From: WVZH01 sp034430425
Lineage (GTDB): Bacteria > Chloroflexota > Anaerolineae > Anaerolineales > E44-bin32
DNA length: 16,691 nucleotides
Direction of reading: 5' to 3'
NCBI GenBank assembly: GCA_034430425.1
Contig: DAOUEK010000087.1
Coordinates: 1 to 16,691 of the forward strand
Positions 1 to 7,022 of this stretch are shown here, piece after piece; position 1 is the first letter of the stretch; each line of letters opens with the position of its first letter. The notes under the pieces are model-generated. The model made no database searches, had not been told where the DNA came from, and saw only the letters and a program-made list of their open reading frames with translations. Position numbers and translations under genes: made by a program.

Positions 1-4
1 AATC

Positions 5-718
5 ATGAATGCTATTACGACAAATTCTGCAGACCCTCGCTGGAAAGATCTCTATAAAGTCGGGGGGATAACGACCATCATCCTGGAACTTCTGATTGTT
101 CTGGGAGGGATTGCCTTTGCCATCTGGCCGTATACTCCCGGCCAGTCTTCAACAGTAGAAATCCTTGCGATACTCCACAATGATCGAATTGGCGGGCTCA
201 TATCGCTTGATTTCCTCTTGTTCCTTAGCAATTTCCTGGGCATCCTGATCTTTCTGGCCTTGTACGTTTCGTTGAAGAGCATAAACGAATCCTATGCCTT
301 GATCGCTTTGGTTTTAGGGTTGCTTGCTGCTGTGCTGATCGTTCCCGCAAGACCCATGGCGGAGTTGGTCACACTCAGCGATGGTTATGCAGCCGCGACG
401 ACCGATCAGGCAAAAAGCCAATTCCTTATTGCAGGCGAAGCTATTCTGGCCCAATTCAATGGCACCGCCTATCTCACCAACACGTTCCTGGGCGGCTTAT
501 CGCTGCTCGTCAGCTCACTGTTGATGCTGCACAGCAACATCTTCAGCAAAGCGACGGCATATGTCGGCATCATCACCAATCTCGCCGTATGCCTCTTTTT
601 TATACCCGTAATCGGAACGTACTTATTGTTCCTTTGTCTCCCGGGATACGTGATCTGGTACGTTCAACTCGGTCGAACCTTCTTTCGACTTGTCCGGGAC
701 CTTCCGAAAACGACATAG
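5..718 (+). CDS. DUF4386-like integral membrane protein
   Basis: A 237-residue polytopic membrane protein with about six hydrophobic segments, roughly residues 20-42, 65-90, 95-115, 155-175, 182-200 and 202-220. It resembles the DUF4386 group of small membrane proteins, whose function is unknown. The best support is a second member in this window (6070-6822): both have an NDRI/NNRI-GL stretch after the first helix and a YAAATT-x-A-x(n)-AG-x-A block in the middle. The start is the ATG four bases into the window, so its ribosome site lies mostly outside and the start is not independently confirmed. The stop is 11 bases before the flavodoxin gene start, so the two are probably co-transcribed. 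The family name is from memory of its sequence pattern. Confidence 0.75.
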   Translation: MNAITTNSADPRWKDLYKVGGITTIILELLIVLGGIAFAIWPYTPGQSSTVEILAILHNDRIGGLISLDFLLFLSNFLGILIFLALYVSLKSINESYALIALVLGLLAAVLIVPARPMAELVTLSDGYAAATTDQAKSQFLIAGEAILAQFNGTAYLTNTFLGGLSLLVSSLLMLHSNIFSKATAYVGIITNLAVCLFFIPVIGTYLLFLCLPGYVIWYVQLGRTFFRLVRDLPKTT

Positions 719-729
719 GAGAGTGTGAA

Positions 730-1260
730 GTGTCGAATAAAATTCTCGTCGCCTACGCCAGCTGCACAGGCTCCACCGTCGGTGTGGCCGAAGCAATCGG
801 CAAGACTCTTATGGAGGGCGGTACACAGGTTGATGTGCGTGCCATGGAAAACATTTCCGACCTCAGCCCATACGCTGCCATCGTAGCGGGCAGCGCCATC
901 CGTAGCAGTCTGTGGCTGCCGGAAGCCATGCGGTTTGTGTGCAATCATCAAATGGCGTTGAACCAAAAACCGTTCGCGGCCTTCCTGGTTTGCATGACGC
1001 TGGCCATTGGAAACGGGAAATACCGTCAACGGGTCAGATCCTTCCTCGATCCGGTCCGAACGCTGGTCAAACCGGTTTCCGAAGGGTATTTTGCTGGCGT
1101 TTTGGATATCAGCAAAGTGCCGATGCTCAAAGATCGGTTATTATTCCGGCTCAGTGTTACCCTCGGTGTTTGGTCGCAGGGCGACCACCGGGATTGGGAC
1201 TCCATTCACGACTGGGCAGAAAGCCTTCATCCACTGCTGCTGCCGAAAAACAACAATTAG
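730..1260 (+). CDS. Flavodoxin-domain protein, HemG-like
   Basis: A 176-residue cytoplasmic flavoprotein of the flavodoxin_5 / menaquinone-dependent protoporphyrinogen oxidase (HemG) type. The N-terminal beta strand ILVAYAS leads into the FMN phosphate loop S-C-T-G-S-T (residues 11-16). The C-terminal GDHRDWDSIHDWA (151-163) matches the ending typical of HemG-like proteins. The start is GTG at 730, preceded by AGGAGAG at 717-723; the open frame continues upstream to 589 but that part overlaps the DUF4386-like gene and has no such site. No other haem-synthesis gene is nearby, so a general flavodoxin role in redox stress is as likely as protoporphyrinogen oxidation. Domain assignment is firm; the substrate is not known. 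Confidence 0.87.
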   Translation: MSNKILVAYASCTGSTVGVAEAIGKTLMEGGTQVDVRAMENISDLSPYAAIVAGSAIRSSLWLPEAMRFVCNHQMALNQKPFAAFLVCMTLAIGNGKYRQRVRSFLDPVRTLVKPVSEGYFAGVLDISKVPMLKDRLLFRLSVTLGVWSQGDHRDWDSIHDWAESLHPLLLPKNNN

Positions 1261-1378
1261 AGGAAAGTTAAATCTGCAAAGTGGATGTTCCGAAAGCGAT
1301 ATTCGCATTTACAATGAAAGAAGTAATGACAAAAGACGTCGGGTTATGTAACCAATAAATGCCAGGAGGAGTGGAAAG

Positions 1379-1690
1379 ATGAATAAACATATTCTCGTTT
1401 TATTGGCAATTGTATTCCTGCTGTCGCTGGCTGCCTGTGCTCCCGGGCCGAACGAGATGGAAGACACAGAAAATTCGCAAGGTGAAATCGCCGGGTTCTG
1501 GCAGGGCTTGTGGCACGGAATCATCGCACCCGTAACCTTCGTCATCTCTCTCTTCAATCACAAAGTGAGCATGTATGAAGTGTTTAACAACGGCGGCTGG
1601 TATAACCTGGGATTTGCCATCGGAGCGATGATCATTACCGGTGGAGGCAGCCGGGGCGCCGGCAGGGTATCTTCCCGCAGAAGAGAATAA
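1379..1690 (+). CDS. Small membrane lipoprotein with conserved IAP/SLFN core
   Basis: A 103-residue protein with a signal peptide and lipobox L-A-A-C (acylated Cys at about residue 20), followed by an acidic linker. A conserved core follows: GFWQGLWHGIIAPVTFVIS, then SLFNHKVSMYEV and NNGGWYNLGFAIG, ending in a Gly/Arg-rich basic tail. I recognise this core from many short bacterial 'membrane lipoproteins', but know no function for it. The core contains two hydrophobic stretches that could be membrane helices. AGGAGG at 1364-1369 with a 9-base gap supports the start. The gap of 118 bases from the flavodoxin gene suggests it may have its own promoter. A strong hairpin terminator lies about 130 bases downstream. 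Confidence 0.82.
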   Translation: MNKHILVLLAIVFLLSLAACAPGPNEMEDTENSQGEIAGFWQGLWHGIIAPVTFVISLFNHKVSMYEVFNNGGWYNLGFAIGAMIITGGGSRGAGRVSSRRRE

Positions 1691-1798
1691 GTCCTTCGAC
1701 GCAAGCTCTACACGGCAACATTTTGTATCCCCAAAGTCCCGAGTTCCCGGAACTGACGGATATCAATGAATTGCGCGTCGTATTCCCGCCTGTTGATG

Positions 1799-1804
1799 TA
1801 TAAT
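1799..1804 (+). promoter_or_regulatory. Possible -10 element (TATAAT) before the MFS gene
   Basis: A perfect TATAAT sits 98 bases before the proposed MFS start. No good -35 lies 16-18 bases upstream (the nearest TTGCGC, 1771-1776, is 22 bases away), and the adjacent TG is one base off the extended -10 pattern. If used, transcription would begin near 1811, just before the hairpin at 1822. Confidence 0.35.
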
Positions 1805-1821
1805 GTTGGCTCGGGTAAATC

Positions 1822-1858
1822 GAGGTGCGGCCCATCTAAAGCCGCACCTCCGTATTTT
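1822..1858 (+). terminator. Intrinsic terminator or leader attenuator
   Basis: A perfect 10-bp inverted repeat, GAGGTGCGGC (1822-1831) and GCCGCACCTC (1841-1850), encloses a 9-base loop and is followed by CGTATTTTTG. This is a classic rho-independent terminator. It may end transcripts from the lipoprotein gene. It also sits between a TATAAT and the MFS coding region, so it could instead act as an attenuator in the MFS leader. Its position argues against starting the MFS protein at the first in-frame ATG at 1803. Confidence 0.85.
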
Positions 1859-1901
1859 TGGCATGCTTGTCTCCACAAGCTCCGATCGAGAGTGTGCTGT
1901 C

Positions 1902-3050
1902 TTGAAGAAGATTTGGCCGTTTAGTTTCAATTTCATACTTTTTGCGTCAACAGCCTTCATGTCGCCGTTTATCGTGCTTTACTTTCAGCGATTGGGATTT
2001 AGCGGCGCACAAATCGGTATATTGACGGGCATTACACCTTTGGTGACCTTCTTTGCCGCACCTTTGTGGTCTGCTCTCGCTGATGCCACACGCCGGCATC
2101 GCTTGATCCTTGGGCTCGCGATTCTGCTGGGAATAGCGATGTTGATCGTTTACCCTCTCCTTTCCACTTTCGTGCCCATTTTGGTCATTGCCATCTTTAT
2201 CAACACTTTCTTCGCCCCGGTCTCCGCTTTCGCGGACAGTGCCACGATGTACATGTTGGCCGACAAAAAAGAGCTGTACGGTCGTGTTCGCGTCGGTGGT
2301 TCGATCGGATATGGATTGGCTGCAGCAGTGGCAGGAACGGTCGTCCAGAATTTTGGCTTGAGGTACGCATTTTGGGGCTGCGCAGGTTTGTTCTTCCTGA
2401 ATTTCTTCATCAGCCAGAAATTGGAGTATGGCCAGGTTGAGGATGAGGAACCGATCGGTAGAAAAATGCGCACGTTACTTGCCAGTCCGCGCTGGGTTCT
2501 GTTTCTGATCGTAGCCTTTGCAGGAGGACTGTCACTCGCTGCAATTAACAACTTCTTCTTCCCCTATATGAGCGAACTGGGGGTGCGTGAGTCCACGATG
2601 GGACTGGCATTAACGGTAGGTACAATCTCTGAAATACCACTATTGTTCTTTAGCAATCGACTCGTCAAACGATTCGGATCGTATGGATTACTGATATTTT
2701 CGATGATCCTTACATCCTTACGTATGCTTCTATTTGTGGTAGCCGCGTCCCCCCTCGTCGTTTTGCTGGTCCAACTTCTAAATGGGCTTAATTTCCCCAT
2801 AATGTGGGTGGCTGGGGTTTCCTACGCTGACGAAAACGCTCCGCCTGGCTTACGCACAACCGCGCAGGGCCTTTTCAGCGCCATGGTTTTCGGGATCGGC
2901 ATGGCCGTGGGCGGGCTCATAGGCGGACCGGTGCTGGAGAGTCTGGGTGGTCGAAAACTATATCTTATCTTCGGCATTACGACCCTGCTCACCACAACGC
3001 TCGTTAGCCTGATTCATAATAGACTTCCACCAGAGAAGGAAACGGACTGA
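1902..3050 (+). CDS. MFS transporter, MFS_1-like (HcaT/LacY-like)
   Basis: A 382-residue major facilitator with twelve predicted membrane helices. The opening KKIWPFSFNFILFASTAFMSPF, the loop 2-3 motif WSALADATRRHR (residues 56-67) and GRVRVGGSIGYG at 127-138 match the MFS_1_like group, which includes the phenylpropionate transporter HcaT and nucleoside permeases. A proton-coupled uptake or export role is likely; the substrate cannot be read from sequence. The TTG at 1902 is chosen because GAGAG (1888-1892) lies 9 bases before it and the protein then begins at the usual family position. The in-frame ATG at 1863 has no ribosome site, and the one at 1803 would place the terminator inside the coding region. 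A hairpin follows the stop codon. Confidence 0.85.
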   Translation: MKKIWPFSFNFILFASTAFMSPFIVLYFQRLGFSGAQIGILTGITPLVTFFAAPLWSALADATRRHRLILGLAILLGIAMLIVYPLLSTFVPILVIAIFINTFFAPVSAFADSATMYMLADKKELYGRVRVGGSIGYGLAAAVAGTVVQNFGLRYAFWGCAGLFFLNFFISQKLEYGQVEDEEPIGRKMRTLLASPRWVLFLIVAFAGGLSLAAINNFFFPYMSELGVRESTMGLALTVGTISEIPLLFFSNRLVKRFGSYGLLIFSMILTSLRMLLFVVAASPLVVLLVQLLNGLNFPIMWVAGVSYADENAPPGLRTTAQGLFSAMVFGIGMAVGGLIGGPVLESLGGRKLYLIFGITTLLTTTLVSLIHNRLPPEKETD

Positions 3051-3088
3051 GATCATACTTGTCTTCGATCGCACTGAGGTTAAATGCC

Positions 3089-3120
3089 ATCGCGACCGGT
3101 GAAATCACCGATCGCGATTT
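3089..3120 (+). terminator. Hairpin terminator after the MFS gene
   Basis: A 14-bp inverted repeat with one mismatch (3089-3102 against 3105-3118, arms beginning ATCGCGA and ending TCGCGAT), with AA between the arms, lies 38 bases after the MFS stop and is followed by TTTGTATATAA. The genes on either side converge here, so it may serve both, though the T-rich side favours the + strand. A second imperfect stem (ATCGAC 3132-3137 / GTCGAT 3164-3169, with CGCCA/TGGCG inside) lies just before the end of the minus-strand lipoprotein gene. Confidence 0.65.
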
Positions 3121-3169
3121 GTATATAACTAATCGACGTAACGCCATCTATACTCTGGCGATGGTCGAT

Positions 3170-4360
3170 TTATTCAAAACACTCTGGGAATAGATCTCGC
3201 ATGATGTCGAGTATTTCATTATATATCCGTAACATATCTCCGTAGGCGTTAACTTCCCACTCGGAGGTGATTCTGACCTCGTCTCCGCCCTCCGTATTGC
3301 AATACGTCCAGGTATCACTGGCATTATTCGTGGCATCGCTCTGATGCCGGTTCTCGTGCGCCCTTGCGCCTTCTTCAAGCCACTCACATAACGGATAGCC
3401 AAATTCGCCACTGGCGCAGAAGGGATAGACGTTGACTGTCGCATCTCCGCAGGGGTCGAAATGACCCGCAGATTGCGGAGAACCAACATCTTTTACATCT
3501 CCTGCATCAATTGCATCCTTGTAGTACTCATCCATCGCATCCTGGACGCGATGGTCGAGATCTGAGGCGCTCGTGGCTTCGTTGGCAAATTCCTCGTAGA
3601 ACTCCATACGTTTGCGGGCGTCTTCTGCGTAGCGCTGCAATGTTTGTATGGCTTCGCAGGGTGCCTCGATAATCACCTTGATATCCCAGCGCTTGGCGTA
3701 CTCGAACGAGCCTGAAGGATCTGGACCAGGCGCAGTGGCCGTATACTCTTCCAGTTCCGTTGAAAACGAAAAGGTGTCAAGACTCGGTGGATAGAAGGTG
3801 ACGTTCGGAAAAGTCTTCTGGACGGTCGGGCAGTCGAGGATGCCGCCCAGGGCGGCATCCGCCTCCTGGATTTCCGTGATCTCAAGCACATAGTTGCCCC
3901 CCTCGCAGGAAGCGTCAACCTCTAGTTCAGCTGTGCTCTGGCCGGTGAGAGTGCATTTGTCACTGTCTGTTTGGTAATAGCCGTCGTTCGAGTAGGAAAT
4001 CCTGCATTTGCCGGGTTGGTCCTCTGCAGTACGTAGCCCAAATGTACAGCTCATCCCTGGCAGCGTGTTACCGTTGACGAGAATCTGGTCGGTTGCCCGT
4101 CCAGGGCTGAAATCGAAGACATGATCCACTGAGATATGGAATTTCGCATCCGGGCAGGATTCGTTTTCTTCATCGCCGAGATCCTCCTCACCCTCCCCAT
4201 CGCCTCCTTCCGTGGTGAATGAAAAAGGTGTTTCAGTGGCGAGCTCTAATAATGCATCATCTTTCGAGTCGAGCTCAGCGGTAGGGAGATTGCAGGCCGA
4301 TATAAGAGTGCTGACCAAGAGAATAAGCGAAACGAGTTGGATGACCGTAAGCTTTTTCAT
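3170..4360 (-). CDS. Cys-rich lipoprotein with a C-terminal HExxH motif
   Basis: A 396-residue predicted lipoprotein of no family I recognise. The signal peptide ends in L-I-S-A-C with the acylated Cys at residue 23. An acidic, Gly/Glu-rich linker follows at about residues 50-64, then a beta-rich region with several Cys (about 65-220), a charged helical segment (about 230-290), and a Cys-flanked C-terminal part. That part carries H-E-N-R-H at residues 335-339 (DNA 3344-3358) and, 28-30 residues after the second His, E-W-E-V-N-A-Y. HExxH plus a downstream Glu in a helix is the zinc-ligand pattern of gluzincin metallopeptidases; enzymatic activity is an inference. The start is ATG 4360, because GGAG lies 8 bases before it; an in-frame GTG at 4369 is less well placed. 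It stands alone between convergent and codirectional neighbours. Confidence 0.8.
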   Translation of the reverse strand: MKKLTVIQLVSLILLVSTLISACNLPTAELDSKDDALLELATETPFSFTTEGGDGEGEEDLGDEENESCPDAKFHISVDHVFDFSPGRATDQILVNGNTLPGMSCTFGLRTAEDQPGKCRISYSNDGYYQTDSDKCTLTGQSTAELEVDASCEGGNYVLEITEIQEADAALGGILDCPTVQKTFPNVTFYPPSLDTFSFSTELEEYTATAPGPDPSGSFEYAKRWDIKVIIEAPCEAIQTLQRYAEDARKRMEFYEEFANEATSASDLDHRVQDAMDEYYKDAIDAGDVKDVGSPQSAGHFDPCGDATVNVYPFCASGEFGYPLCEWLEEGARAHENRHQSDATNNASDTWTYCNTEGGDEVRITSEWEVNAYGDMLRIYNEILDIMRDLFPECFE

Positions 4361-4555
4361 GAGTAGCACTCCGCTGAATGATCTGAAATGGAAATGCCAT
4401 CTTCATTCGTGTAAGTACTCCACCTATGATACCAAGAAAATCGCCTTTACCAGAACAGCTTGCGATGCGTAGAGTATCGGAAAACTCACAACGAAAAGCA
4501 ACCAGCTCGGAAAGCGCACGTATGCCTTTCATTTGTTTAAAAAAAACGTATTGTG

Positions 4556-4933
4556 TTACCTTCGGTTTTGCAAGAGATACAAAGAGACGATTGTAGAAAG
4601 CACGATGAAATAAGGGGAGATTTTGTGTATCAGCGAGACGAAGGTCGGATTAGACTCTTCTGTGCTTAACAATCCCCCGGCAATGACCGTGCAAATAAAC
4701 AATACAACCGTGACCGCGATCGCCGCGATTTCCGCCGTGCCAAGTGGGGCTGCCTGATGTGCGCGGTAGACCTTCACCCCGAGATAAATTCCCGCCGCCA
4801 ACCCAAGCAGCTTGTGGACAGTAAAGAAACCAACGCTATAGGGTTTTCCACCTCGGCTCAGTAAAAATCCGGATATGAAGATAAACAGAAAGAATAAACC
4901 TGTATAGACATGTTGAGATTGATTCGTGTTCAT
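4556..4933 (-). CDS. Small four-helix membrane protein with intramembrane His
   Basis: A 125-residue membrane protein with four predicted helices (about residues 8-27, 36-52, 67-90 and 100-121). His40 (F-T-V-H-K-L-L-G) and His103 (L-I-H-K-I-S-P-Y) lie at the ends of helices 2 and 4, with His8 at helix 1. Paired His in a four-helix bundle is how b-type cytochromes hold haem, so haem binding is possible, but this is only inference. ATG 4933 is chosen because GAGGGAG lies 5-6 bases upstream; the open frame extends to 4987 but then overlaps the oxidoreductase gene. It begins 44 bases after that gene, on the same strand, and is probably in its operon. A run of eight T follows shortly after its stop, without a clear hairpin. 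Confidence 0.75.
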   Translation of the reverse strand: MNTNQSQHVYTGLFFLFIFISGFLLSRGGKPYSVGFFTVHKLLGLAAGIYLGVKVYRAHQAAPLGTAEIAAIAVTVVLFICTVIAGGLLSTEESNPTFVSLIHKISPYFIVLSTIVSLYLLQNRR

Positions 4934-4977
4934 TTCAACTCCCTCGAGTATTACGAGATTCCTGTAGAAGTAATTCC

Positions 4978-5982
4978 CTACATCCATTCCGGTGCCGCAA
5001 GAACGATATTGCCGATAACTCGCCCGCTTTCCAGCAATTCATTAGCTTGCGCTGCTTCCAGAATTGGGAACTTCTGCATGATGATTGGTCGAATTTTGCC
5101 CTCTTCCAGGAGTCTGAATAATTCAGCCCAGTCATCCAAAAATGGACGTCGGTTGAGATAAGATCTTCCCGTACTATAGTACGAAGCTTTCCTTCCGTTT
5201 GGCAGCAGCGTATAAAGAGCAATCTGGGCCAGAAAACGAAATGTGCGTGCCAGGCTAAAAGGATTCGCATATCCCACAAAGATTCCGCCATGGCGCAGCA
5301 ATGAAAAGCCTCGCTTGATGTAATCTCCTCCGATACCATCAAATACAGCATCCAGACCATCAGGTTCAGCCCCACGGATCACTTCAACAAAATCTTGTGA
5401 GTGGTAGTCGATCGGCGTTGCACCATACTCAGTGAGCATCTGATGTTTACTTTTCGAGGCAATTGCATACATCTTGAGCCCGGCCAGTTTGCCCAGCTGT
5501 AAAAACGCCGTCCCGATACCACCGCTGGCGCCAATGATAAGCACCTTGTCGCCTTTCCTGACTTTCGCAGATCGGTGCATCGGCTGGTAGGCGACGATGT
5601 AGTTAAGGATAAGCGGCACTGCTTCCACGGGACTGATGGTTTTGGGGACAGGTATAAGTTGGTTTTCCTTGATATAGACATACTCACTGTACCCTCCATA
5701 GACCGTCAAGGCGGCGACCCATGCTCCGACGGCAGTGTCTTCGATGTCCTCACCGATTGCATCGACCTCGCCGACGATCGAATAGCCGGGCACAAAGGGG
5801 ACTTTGGGTGGAAACGGGCTGCGGCCGTAGCGCGCCTCGACGTCGGGCAAACTCACAGAGGCGGCAAGCACTTTTACACGCGCTTCCTTTCTTGATGGAA
5901 GACGCAGATCGTTCTCGACGATTTGCATCACTTCCGGTCCGCCTCTTTCAGGCACATATATGGTTTTGTGTTTCATGCCCAT
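4978..5982 (-). CDS. Zinc-free MDR oxidoreductase, quinone-oxidoreductase-like
   Basis: A 334-residue medium-chain dehydrogenase/reductase. The N-terminal GroES-like domain contains VPFVPGYSIVGEVDAIG (61-77). The Rossmann domain has the nucleotide loop G-A-S-G-G-I-G-T-A at 151-159, of the NADPH-preferring quinone oxidoreductase type. The Cys cluster of zinc-binding alcohol dehydrogenases is absent, so this is a zeta-crystallin/VAT-1-like reductase of quinones or enones rather than an alcohol dehydrogenase. The length is normal for the family. The ATG at 5982 follows GAGGAA by 5 bases. The downstream small membrane protein is probably co-transcribed, and a DUF4386-like gene lies 87 bases upstream on the same strand. 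The physiological substrate is unknown. Confidence 0.9.
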   Translation of the reverse strand: MGMKHKTIYVPERGGPEVMQIVENDLRLPSRKEARVKVLAASVSLPDVEARYGRSPFPPKVPFVPGYSIVGEVDAIGEDIEDTAVGAWVAALTVYGGYSEYVYIKENQLIPVPKTISPVEAVPLILNYIVAYQPMHRSAKVRKGDKVLIIGASGGIGTAFLQLGKLAGLKMYAIASKSKHQMLTEYGATPIDYHSQDFVEVIRGAEPDGLDAVFDGIGGDYIKRGFSLLRHGGIFVGYANPFSLARTFRFLAQIALYTLLPNGRKASYYSTGRSYLNRRPFLDDWAELFRLLEEGKIRPIIMQKFPILEAAQANELLESGRVIGNIVLAAPEWM

Positions 5983-6069
5983 CTTGGTTCCTCGTTATAC
6001 ATCATATTCTGAAATCGCTATGCCCGTTTCGAGGTGTATACATAACGGGTGTGCGATCAAACACGCGCC

Positions 6070-6822
6070 TTAAGTGCGTCCCATTCTTACCAGCCTTATG
6101 CCCATCAAGATGTACCATATCAACGAAAGCAATCCGCCTCCGAGGCTGGTGATCAAGGCCAATGCCTCTCCGATCCCGGAAGAAGCACCATAGGTATAGC
6201 CGGAGAACAAGAAACTCGGTACGAGTAATCCAAAAGCGATAATCCCGATCCAGGCGATCGCCCTGCCCATCTTTCGATCGCGGAGCATGATGATTGAAAA
6301 AATCAAAGCTGCCAGCCAGATAAGCGCCAATCCGGCGACGCCGCCCGTTCCATGCGTGATGCTGATCAACGCCTGGCCGGCAGCCAAGAGCGCCGCTTGC
6401 TGCGCCTCGGTTGTCGCAGCGGCATATTCTCCGCTGAGCGCGAGCATCGAGAAGGACACGTTCGTGGCCAGATAAACGGCCATTCCCACAAAGGCCAAAG
6501 GTGCTGCGATCGTCGCCCAGACTTTGTCTGTCTGCTTAAGCATGGCGTGCAGCGCGAGGGCCACCGGACCAAAAAGGATCACGATGGGTATGTCGGCGAA
6601 ACCGAGGTAAAAGAGTCCAATAATCCGATTGTTCTGCAATAAATCGAACCACTCCAGGACGGTGGTTGGAGCCGGTGCCTGCCGCATGGCAGGCGCGTAA
6701 ACCGCAACTGCACTCAGGTATAGGAGCGCGATGGCGAGGCAAGCCGCACCACCCAAGCGGTATAGTCGTTTGTGTGAATCCATTTCGAATTTCATTCCAC
6801 CACTTGAAGCATTGTTATCCAT
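6070..6822 (-). CDS. DUF4386-like integral membrane protein, second copy
   Basis: A 250-residue membrane protein with about six hydrophobic segments and a short hydrophilic N-terminus. It is a paralogue of the protein at 5-718: LQNNRIIGLFYLGF matches LHNDRIGGLISLDF, and LSGEYAAATTEAQQ-x-LLAAGQALI matches LSDGYAAATTDQAK-x-FLIAGEAIL. The ATG at 6822 is chosen with AAGGAG 12 bases upstream; the longer frame to a TTG at 6855 has no ribosome site. The same arrangement, AAGGAGATACT plus seven bases plus ATG, occurs before the possible pseudogene at 10167, which supports this start. It is the first gene of the minus-strand block and diverges from the AraC-type regulator, so regulation by that protein is plausible. 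Function is unknown. Confidence 0.8.
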   Translation of the reverse strand: MDNNASSGGMKFEMDSHKRLYRLGGAACLAIALLYLSAVAVYAPAMRQAPAPTTVLEWFDLLQNNRIIGLFYLGFADIPIVILFGPVALALHAMLKQTDKVWATIAAPLAFVGMAVYLATNVSFSMLALSGEYAAATTEAQQAALLAAGQALISITHGTGGVAGLALIWLAALIFSIIMLRDRKMGRAIAWIGIIAFGLLVPSFLFSGYTYGASSGIGEALALITSLGGGLLSLIWYILMGIRLVRMGRT

Positions 6823-6870
6823 ATCGATTAGTATCTCCTTATAACTGGGAACCAAAGAATGAGTAACCCG

Positions 6871-6954
6871 CGTGACATATGGTTCTTATTCGAATTTAAT
6901 TGTAGTATCGAGATGGATGCGCAACAATGACCATTCCTGCAAGAATCGTGACAT
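6871..6954. repeat. Direct repeat CGTGACAT in the divergent promoter region
   Basis: CGTGACAT occurs at 6871-6878 and again at 6947-6954, 76 bases apart and flanking the minus-strand promoter. Repeated half-sites on the same strand are how AraC-family proteins often bind, and 76 bases is close to seven DNA turns. An 8-base repeat could also be chance, so this is a weak call. Confidence 0.3.
6899..6927 (-). promoter_or_regulatory. Probable promoter of the DUF4386-like gene at 6822
   Basis: Read on the minus strand, TTGTTG (6922-6927) and TACAAT (6899-6904) are separated by 17 bases, giving a start point near 6892 and a leader of about 70 bases. The -10 matches consensus at five of six positions; the -35 is weaker. 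Confidence 0.45.
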
Positions 6955-6985
6955 CCTACGTAAAACAAGACGTGATTGGCGTAAA

Positions 6986-7013
6986 TTGACACGACTTTCT
7001 TCCATGGTATCGT
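6986..7013 (+). promoter_or_regulatory. Probable promoter of the AraC-type regulator gene
   Basis: A consensus -35 TTGACA (6986-6991) and a weaker -10 TATCGT (7008-7013) are 16 bases apart. The implied start point near 7020 is almost at the ATG at 7023, which would give a leaderless or nearly leaderless message. Confidence 0.45.
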
Positions 7014-7022
7014 TGATAGGAG

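Noticed and set aside
1342..1353. GGTTATGTAACC palindrome before the small lipoprotein gene
   Set aside because: Only 5-bp arms and no repeat of it elsewhere; could easily be chance.
6024..6050. CCCGTT/AACGGG inverted repeat between the DUF4386-like and oxidoreductase genes
   Set aside because: A 6-bp stem with a 15-base loop and no T-run is too weak to call a terminator.
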